64,000 nucleotides of DNA from Posidoniimonas polymericola (lineage in GTDB: Bacteria > Planctomycetota > Planctomycetia > Pirellulales > Lacipirellulaceae): contig NZ_SJPO01000003.1 of assembly GCF_007859935.1 (NCBI RefSeq), positions 268,827 through 332,826 on the forward strand, given 5' to 3'. Position 1 is the first letter of the stretch. Every line of letters begins with the position of its first letter. The notes below the pieces were generated by a model. The model made no database searches. It saw only the letters and a program-made list of their open reading frames with translations, and had not been told where the DNA came from. A program made the position numbers and the translations under genes. This document shows, one piece after another, positions 58,796-64,000 of the stretch.

Positions 58796-60121
58796 ATGCG
58801 GATTACCCCTGTTCTTGGTGGAGTTGTGTGCGCCCTTGCATGGGCGGTTGGCAGTATTGCGCCGGCTCATGAGGACCACGCCCACGAGACCATCCCGGTC
58901 CGGCCAACCGAGCAGCACCGCGCGACGCCGCTGCCCGACCGGATCGTGCTGACCTGGAGCGGCGACCCCGCCGGCTCGATGGACGTCACCTGGCGGACCG
59001 ACCTCGCGGAGTCGGCCACTCGGGTCGAGGTGATCGAGGCCGACCGCCTCAAGTGGGCGACCATCGGCGAGGCGCGGCTGGTCGAGGGGACGCTCGAGCG
59101 GTTCGAGTCCGACCTCGGCTCGTACTACCTGCACACGGCCCACCTCGACAAGCTCGAGCCCGAGACTATGTACGCCTACCGGGTCGGCGGCCCGACGAAC
59201 CCGAGCGAGTGGCTCCAGTTCCGCACCGCCAGCCGCGAGGCCAAGCCGTTCTCGTTCGTCTACTTCGGCGACGCCCAAAACGATATCCGCTCGATGTGGT
59301 CCCGCGTCATCCGCGAGGCGAACCAGCACGCCCCCCGGGCGGCGTTCATGCTGCACGCCGGCGACCTGATCAACAACGCCAACTCAGACGCGCAGTGGGG
59401 CGAGTGGTTCGGCGCCGGCGGCTGGCTCAACGGCATGATCCCGACGGTCGCCACACCGGGCAACCACGAGTACTCCGAGGGCCGGACCCGCCACTGGGCG
59501 CCGCAGTTCTCGTTCCCGCTCAACGGCCCCCCGGGGCTTGAGGAGACCGTCTACTGGTTCGACTACCAGGGAACTCGTTTTGTCTCACTCAACTCCAACG
59601 AGCAGATCGAGCGTCAGGCCGACTGGCTGCGGTCGGTGCTGTCGGACCCCAGCCGGCCCAAGTGGACGATCGTGACCTTCCACCACCCGATCTTTTCGGC
59701 CGCTAAAGAACGCGACAACCCCGTGCTCCGCGGACTGTGGCAGCCAATCCTGGAGGAAAACGGTGTCGACCTGGTGCTGCAGGGCCACGACCACGCCTAC
59801 GCCCGCTCGTCCCTCGGCGGGCCGACCAACGTCACCGAGGGTGTGACCGCCAAGAGCAGCAACACGGTCTACGTGGTGAGCGTCAGTGGGCCGAAGATGT
59901 ATCCGCTCAAAGAGTCGTGGGAGGTGCCCCGCGTCGCCTCGGGCGTGCAGTTGTTCCAGGTGATCCAAGTCTCGCAGGATGAGATCCGCTACGAGGCGCG
60001 GGTCCCGTCCGGCGGCATGTACGATGGGTTTACGCTTACCAAAGACGCCGAAGGGGTTTCGACCATGGTCGAGAGCGACGACCTGCCGCCGACCCGGCTC
60101 GAGCAACCGGCTACCGAGTAA
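58796..60121 (+). CDS. Secreted purple-acid-phosphatase-like metallophosphoesterase
   Basis: The 441-residue protein has a signal peptide (about 1-24) and a fibronectin-like N-terminal domain (about 47-150, RIVLTWSGDPAGSMDVTWRT). The binuclear metal phosphoesterase domain has YFGDAQND, HAGDLINNANSD, TPGNHEY, FHHPIFSA and QGHDHAYARS. These are the seven ligand-bearing motifs in order. It should hydrolyse phosphomonoesters or diesters outside the cytoplasm. It is 139 bp after gmd and convergent with the VWA gene, 12 bp apart. Confidence 0.9.
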   Translation: MRITPVLGGVVCALAWAVGSIAPAHEDHAHETIPVRPTEQHRATPLPDRIVLTWSGDPAGSMDVTWRTDLAESATRVEVIEADRLKWATIGEARLVEGTLERFESDLGSYYLHTAHLDKLEPETMYAYRVGGPTNPSEWLQFRTASREAKPFSFVYFGDAQNDIRSMWSRVIREANQHAPRAAFMLHAGDLINNANSDAQWGEWFGAGGWLNGMIPTVATPGNHEYSEGRTRHWAPQFSFPLNGPPGLEETVYWFDYQGTRFVSLNSNEQIERQADWLRSVLSDPSRPKWTIVTFHHPIFSAAKERDNPVLRGLWQPILEENGVDLVLQGHDHAYARSSLGGPTNVTEGVTAKSSNTVYVVSVSGPKMYPLKESWEVPRVASGVQLFQVIQVSQDEIRYEARVPSGGMYDGFTLTKDAEGVSTMVESDDLPPTRLEQPATE

Positions 60122-60133
60122 CGCCGCCCACGG

Positions 60134-61834
60134 TCAGCTCACGATATCCCGCCGCCGCTTCACATAGTCCCACACCACGTACCGGTCGAGGTCGCGGCCG
60201 GCGGTGAAGAACACGCGGCCGGTGGTGGTCTCGGCCAGGCGGTACGCGAAGCGGATGTCCTCCTCCGACTGCGACCAGCTGGGGACCAGGAACATGTTGA
60301 TCGTGATCCCCTCCTGCTTGCAGAGCTGCCCCTCCCGCATGGTCGCCTGCTCGGTCTGCGGGTCGGGCGGGTAGAGCAGGAACAGCTCGCTCCCCTCGAA
60401 GTGCGCGGTCGGCAGGCCGTCGGTGATCAGCACGATCTGCCGGTTGGGCGTGTCCTGGGCCGCCAGGAACCGCCGCGCGGTCGCCAGCGAGTGCTGGATG
60501 TTGGTGAAGTGCGGCGGCACCATGCTCTCGCTGATGTCGGGGTCGGACATGTCGGCCCGCAGCCGCACCCACGGGTCGTGCACGGTGACCGGCTTGGGCA
60601 TCAGCTTGACGATCTCGCCCATCCGGCACGGCTTGGCGAACGAGTACATCTCGATGAACTGCAGGAAGTCGCCCGGGTACTCGCTGCGGATCAGCCCGTC
60701 TAGCGCCAGCGCCATCCGCTTGACGTTCATGTACTGGCCGTCGTAGCGCATGGAGCCCGACATGTCCATGATCACACAAGTCGCGGCCTTCGGCGTGTTG
60801 CGCGTGTAGTGCACCTCGAGGTCGTCCTGCTTCAGGCGGATCGGCAGGCCGGGTCCCTCGCGGAGGATCGCGTTGGTCAGCGAGGTGGTGATGTCGAGGT
60901 TCGCGACCGAGTCGCCGTACTCGTACTGCCGGGTGCGCTGCATCTCGACCGAACCCTCGCCGACGATCGGCCCGTCGTGCCGGCCGGTGCGGGACGCGGT
61001 CAGCTCGCTGAACAGCTTCTGCAGCAGCTTGCCCTGGAAGAGCCGCTGCGCCTTGGGGGTGAGCTGGTAGCCGTCGGCGGTCTGCTGCAGGCCCTGCTGC
61101 TCGGCCATCTCGCGCAGGTAGTCCTGCACCTGCTGCTGCAGCGCGCTGAGGTTGCTGACGTCGCCCGGCTCGGCGAACTCGGCGAGGGCCTCCATGTCGA
61201 TGACGCCGATCTGCGCATTCTCGGCCGCCTCGCGTAGCTGCTCCAAGAGCTCGTCGATCTTCTCCAGCTCCTCCTTAATCTCGATCGCCTGCGGGACGGT
61301 CATCGACTCGCGGCCGGTGAATGCATACTTGGCGGCCAGCTCGTCGACCTCGTACTTGTCGCCCAGCGCGGCGATCAAATGGACGAGCTGCCTAGCAAAC
61401 GGCGACTGGTCGTCTCCCGCGCGGTACCACAGCCGCTCCAGGTCGCGGAGCTGCTCCTGCCGCACCGCCTTGCCGAGCGACTCGCGGAGCTGCTTGGGCG
61501 GGTCGGCCTGCGAGGCCGCCTGGCGGAACGCCTTGCCGGCCTTCTTCTGGGCTTTGCGGGTCTCGTACCGCTCGAGGATCTTCCGCTTCCGCTCCTCGAG
61601 CATCGCGATCAGGTGGTCGAGGCTCGGCCCCAGCCCCTGGATCTGGCTCGGGTCGATCCGCACCGCCCGGGCGAGCTCTTCCTCGGTGAGCTCGCGGTAC
61701 TCGCCGTAGGCCAGCATGTGCTCCATCGCGCCGGACACCAAGTCAGGCGGCGGCTGCGTCGGACTCGGGAACCGCTTCGGGTCGTACCGCTGGTACGTGT
61801 GAACGATCCCGCCAAGGTTGTTGCGATTCGCCAT
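60134..61834 (-). CDS. VWA-domain protein, partner of MoxR-type AAA+ ATPase
   Basis: The 566-residue cytosolic protein has a helical, charged N-terminal half (about 1-330). A von Willebrand A domain begins with the MIDAS motif MDMSGSM (about 362-368); later metal-contact positions include QIVLITDGLPTAHFEG near 460. MoxR-VWA pairs act together as AAA+ chaperone-like systems for assembling or activating protein complexes. The MoxR-type gene lies 468 bp upstream on the same strand, the gap filled by repeats. The target is unknown. Confidence 0.88.
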   Translation of the reverse strand: MANRNNLGGIVHTYQRYDPKRFPSPTQPPPDLVSGAMEHMLAYGEYRELTEEELARAVRIDPSQIQGLGPSLDHLIAMLEERKRKILERYETRKAQKKAGKAFRQAASQADPPKQLRESLGKAVRQEQLRDLERLWYRAGDDQSPFARQLVHLIAALGDKYEVDELAAKYAFTGRESMTVPQAIEIKEELEKIDELLEQLREAAENAQIGVIDMEALAEFAEPGDVSNLSALQQQVQDYLREMAEQQGLQQTADGYQLTPKAQRLFQGKLLQKLFSELTASRTGRHDGPIVGEGSVEMQRTRQYEYGDSVANLDITTSLTNAILREGPGLPIRLKQDDLEVHYTRNTPKAATCVIMDMSGSMRYDGQYMNVKRMALALDGLIRSEYPGDFLQFIEMYSFAKPCRMGEIVKLMPKPVTVHDPWVRLRADMSDPDISESMVPPHFTNIQHSLATARRFLAAQDTPNRQIVLITDGLPTAHFEGSELFLLYPPDPQTEQATMREGQLCKQEGITINMFLVPSWSQSEEDIRFAYRLAETTTGRVFFTAGRDLDRYVVWDYVKRRRDIVS

Positions 61835-61876
61835 GGTTAGAATACAGAAGCTCAGTTAATGGCCGCAAGCACGTCC

Positions 61877-61900
61877 AGCCCACCCCGCCAGGGGTGGGAC
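61877..61900. repeat. Single arm of the 48420-type inverted repeat
   Basis: These 24 nt are identical to the left arm at 48420-48443. The inverse arm is absent here. Confidence 0.7.
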
Positions 61901-61946
61901 CGACCCGAATTCGATCCCCTGCCTATAGTCCGAAACATTGAACCAA

Positions 61947-62047
61947 GGGGACAAAACCCGGACTCTATTTCGGTGGTGAGCTAGTTAAGTGTTTACGCAG
62001 TAACGGGTTGTGGCTAACGGCGGCAAAAGGCCGTGGGGGTTTTGTCC
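61947..62047. repeat. GGACAAAACCC-bounded palindromic element, copy C
   Basis: GGGGACAAAACCC at 61947-61959 and GGGTTTTGTCC at 62037-62047 bound 101 bp. The interior has TTAAGTGTTTACGCAGTAAC (from 61985), close to TAAGTGTTTAGCAGCTAATG of copy A. It is in the VWA-MoxR gap. Confidence 0.8.
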
Positions 62048-62098
62048 GCCAACTTCGCCAACGGTACGGAACGCAATGCCCGCATCGCAGCCAGTTTT

Positions 62099-62169
62099 GG
62101 GAACACTAATAAGCGCTAATCACCGGGGACAGTCCGCCAACCGGGTCATCAGCGCTTATCAGTGTTCCC
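62099..62169. repeat. Imperfect inverted repeat in the VWA-MoxR gap
   Basis: GGGAACACTAATAAGCGCTA and the following ATCA (62099-62122) face the inverse at 62146-62169 with about three mismatches over 24 bp. Together with the two preceding elements it fills most of the gene-free 61835-62302 gap. Confidence 0.72.
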
Positions 62170-62302
62170 TTTCTTTTTGTCTCGCCTCGCTCGCGTGCTG
62201 TTGGGTCGTGGCGCACACCGCTTTATTAGACCACTGGCATGGCCTGCTTTCAGCAACAAACTCCCCAACAATCCCCTCCCCCCATGGGGGAGGGAGTTTA
62301 CG

Positions 62303-63718
62303 CTAAGTCTCGTAAACTACCCGCCCGTGATGCTGCGCCCGGCTGATCTTGTCGGTCGCGTACAACCCGGCGAGCACGAACTCTACGCACGACGCCCGCA
62401 CGGCAGGGTCGCTGGCGGTGTTCACTTCGAATGCCTTTTCCCAGGCCGGCGGCACGCGCTCAAGCAGCTCGGCGTAGTGCGAGGAGGGCAGGGTGTCGCC
62501 GACCTCGATCTTGACCCCCTCGGCAAAGATCTCGGCGATCTCCATCAGGCCGTGCTCGTCGACGTATTCTTGGAAGACATCGCGGATCGCCTCGGCGATG
62601 ATCGCGTCGAGCACCTGCCGCTCGCTCATCTGGTGCGTGCCCATCATGTCGAGCTCCAGCTTGCCCAGCGACGACGAGTACAGGTGCCCCAGGTCACTGA
62701 TCCGCGGCACGGACGGCTTCTCGCCGAGCACCGCCGCCCGCTGCCGGGCCGAGGCGATCATTGTGCGGTAGTTGGCGATGCTGAACCGGGCGCTGACGCC
62801 CGACTGGTGGTCGATGAACTTGCTCTGCCGCGCGGCGATGCTGATCTGCTCGATCAGCTCCTTCATGAACAGCGGCACGATCACCGGGAAGTCGCCGCCG
62901 AGGTCGATGCCGGCTTCTTGCTCGGTGACCTGGATGCCGAGCTCCCGCTCGCGGGGGTAGTGCGTGTGGATCACCGACCCGATGCGGTCCTTGAGCTGCG
63001 GGATCACCTTGCCGCTGCGGTTGTAGGTCGACGGGTTGGCCGAGAACAGGATCAGCACATCGATGTCGAAGTTGATCGGGTAGCCGCGGATCTGCACGTC
63101 TCGCTCTTCGAGGATATTGAACAGGCCGACCTGCACCAGCTCGTCCAGCTCCGGCAACTCGTTGACCGCGAACACGCCGCGGTGCATCCGGGGGATCAGG
63201 CCGAAGTGCAGCGCCTCCTCGGCCGACATGCTGGCGCCGCCGGCCAGCTTGGCCGGGTCGATCTCGCCAATGATGTCGGCGAACTTGGTTCCGGGCGCCA
63301 GCCGCTCGGCGTAGCGTTTGTCACGCGGCCACCACGCGATCGGGACTTCTTCTGGCGGGACATTTTCCACCAGCCGCTTGCAGACGCTGGTGATCGGCGC
63401 CAGCGGGTCGTCGTGCAGTGGCGCTTCGGGGCAGTCGATGTACGGGATCTCCTCGTCGAGGAACCGCACGAGCGCCCGCATCATCCGGCTCTTCCCCTGG
63501 CCCTTCTCGCCGAGGAACAGCATGTCGTGGCCCGAGATCAGCGCCAGGTTGACCTCCGGGATGACGGTGTCGTCGTAGCCCAACAGGCCGGGGAACAGCT
63601 CCTCGCCGCCGCTGAGCATCCGCATGAAATTGTCGCGGATCTCCTGCTTGACGGATTTCGACTTCCAGCCGCTGGCGGTGAGTTCGGCGAGGTTGGTAGG
63701 ACGGTTGTGCTGCGTCAT
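62303..63718 (-). CDS. MoxR/magnesium-chelatase-like AAA+ ATPase
   Basis: The 471-residue protein has an AAA+ core with Walker A GEKGQGKS (about 71-78), a Walker B-type [11 protein letters not shown] (about 181-191, Asn-Glu) and [23 protein letters not shown]. The last is typical of ChlI/MoxR helix-2 insert ATPases. A C-terminal lid includes [19 protein letters not shown]. It is the probable motor partner of the VWA protein encoded 468 bp downstream. It is not the chlorophyll chelatase subunit, since no other bch genes are near. The role is probably complex assembly or remodelling. Confidence 0.88.
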   Translation of the reverse strand: MTQHNRPTNLAELTASGWKSKSVKQEIRDNFMRMLSGGEELFPGLLGYDDTVIPEVNLALISGHDMLFLGEKGQGKSRMMRALVRFLDEEIPYIDCPEAPLHDDPLAPITSVCKRLVENVPPEEVPIAWWPRDKRYAERLAPGTKFADIIGEIDPAKLAGGASMSAEEALHFGLIPRMHRGVFAVNELPELDELVQVGLFNILEERDVQIRGYPINFDIDVLILFSANPSTYNRSGKVIPQLKDRIGSVIHTHYPRERELGIQVTEQEAGIDLGGDFPVIVPLFMKELIEQISIAARQSKFIDHQSGVSARFSIANYRTMIASARQRAAVLGEKPSVPRISDLGHLYSSSLGKLELDMMGTHQMSERQVLDAIIAEAIRDVFQEYVDEHGLMEIAEIFAEGVKIEVGDTLPSSHYAELLERVPPAWEKAFEVNTASDPAVRASCVEFVLAGLYATDKISRAQHHGRVVYET

Positions 63719-64000
63719 GCGGTCGCGGGGGGCCGTGATGGTGAGGAAGGGCTAGGTGGGGCGAGTAGATTATAGCGCGGCAGACCCGTGAGCCAAGTTT
63801 CGCGGTTTCCAGCCGGTTTCGACGGGGCGCGAACCTGGCCGGTCGTCGGGTGTCATTGTCACCGAAGCCCACCCGCGGCGCCGCGTGCCCGTCACGAAGG
63901 TGACCTGCACGCCGCCGCCCTGCCTGAGGTCTTAGTCATGCACGCTCTCTCCCTGACTGCCCTGATGCGCCCCCGCTCCTGCTGAGGGCCCGCACCCCCT

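Noticed and set aside
62162..63775. Plus-strand frame of 537 codons opposite the MoxR-type gene
   Set aside because: It is an antisense shadow with no domain; the minus strand carries the AAA+ motifs.
63788..63985. Short plus-strand frame at the right edge
   Set aside because: The 65-codon frame has no signal peptide, domain or ribosome binding site; I see no gene in 63719-64000.

Overview
The window is GC-rich chromosomal DNA from a planctomycete, most likely of the Pirellulales. I infer this from the gene content: a secreted sulfatase, a Tat-exported Gfo/Idh oxidoreductase, PEP-CTERM and dockerin-type secreted proteins, a BlaI/M56 pair with PDZ-like and HEAT-like extensions, a Lys/Ala-rich histone H1-like protein, an NPYASP-type small protein, and weak or absent Shine-Dalgarno sequences before many genes. 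No rRNA, tRNA, CRISPR array or prophage was seen. Many long frames opposite real genes are GC-driven shadows.

Layout. 1-12.7 kb is an exopolysaccharide/capsule locus. A leftward operon (wecB, capE, capF, the last cut by the window edge) makes UDP-N-acetyl-6-deoxyhexoses. A rightward operon encodes a Wza-like export lipoprotein, a Wzc-like tyrosine autokinase, an O-antigen ligase/polymerase fused to TPRs, a WbpM-type membrane dehydratase and a Gfo/Idh enzyme. 12.7-15.5 kb holds a DUF2071 gene, a translationally coupled SpeD-like/SET-domain pair and a YecH-like gene. 15.9-28 kb is mixed: two PEP-CTERM proteins, a GH27 alpha-galactosidase, a LarA-like protein, cobalamin-dependent methionine synthase, a sulfatase, a SUI1 factor, a zinc-ribbon membrane protein and a nucleoside hydrolase. 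28-38 kb has trpD, proC, two conserved hypotheticals, an EfpL-type EF-P paralogue, a RAYT transposase between two REP hairpins, the H1-like gene, ettA and small hypotheticals. 38.3-42 kb is the M56/BlaI sensor-repressor pair with a candidate operator. 43-50 kb has a hydrolase, a PrsW-like protease, ruvB, a DMT transporter, an Lgt paralogue and a TIM-barrel epimerase. 49.6-52 kb is a queuosine/7-deazaguanine cluster (queF, queC, queE; no queD in view). 52.3-60 kb has a small basic protein, an esterase, a GH2 beta-galactosidase, a truncated sugar-nucleotide dehydratase relic, gmd and a purple-acid-phosphatase-like enzyme. 60-63.7 kb is a VWA/MoxR-type AAA+ pair.

The most distinctive non-coding feature is the number of dispersed palindromic elements. 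They include three approximately 100-bp elements bounded by GGACAAAACCC and GGGTTTTGTCC, REP hairpins around the RAYT gene, paired hairpins with a 24-nt identical core, and several perfect 20-24-bp inverted repeats in intergenic gaps. The most interesting coding observation is the SpeD-like/SET operon. Its SpeD homologue keeps the pyruvoyl-forming serine, histidine and cysteine but has lost the neighbouring glutamate of the classical site. It may be a neofunctionalised decarboxylase linked to a protein-lysine methyltransferase.
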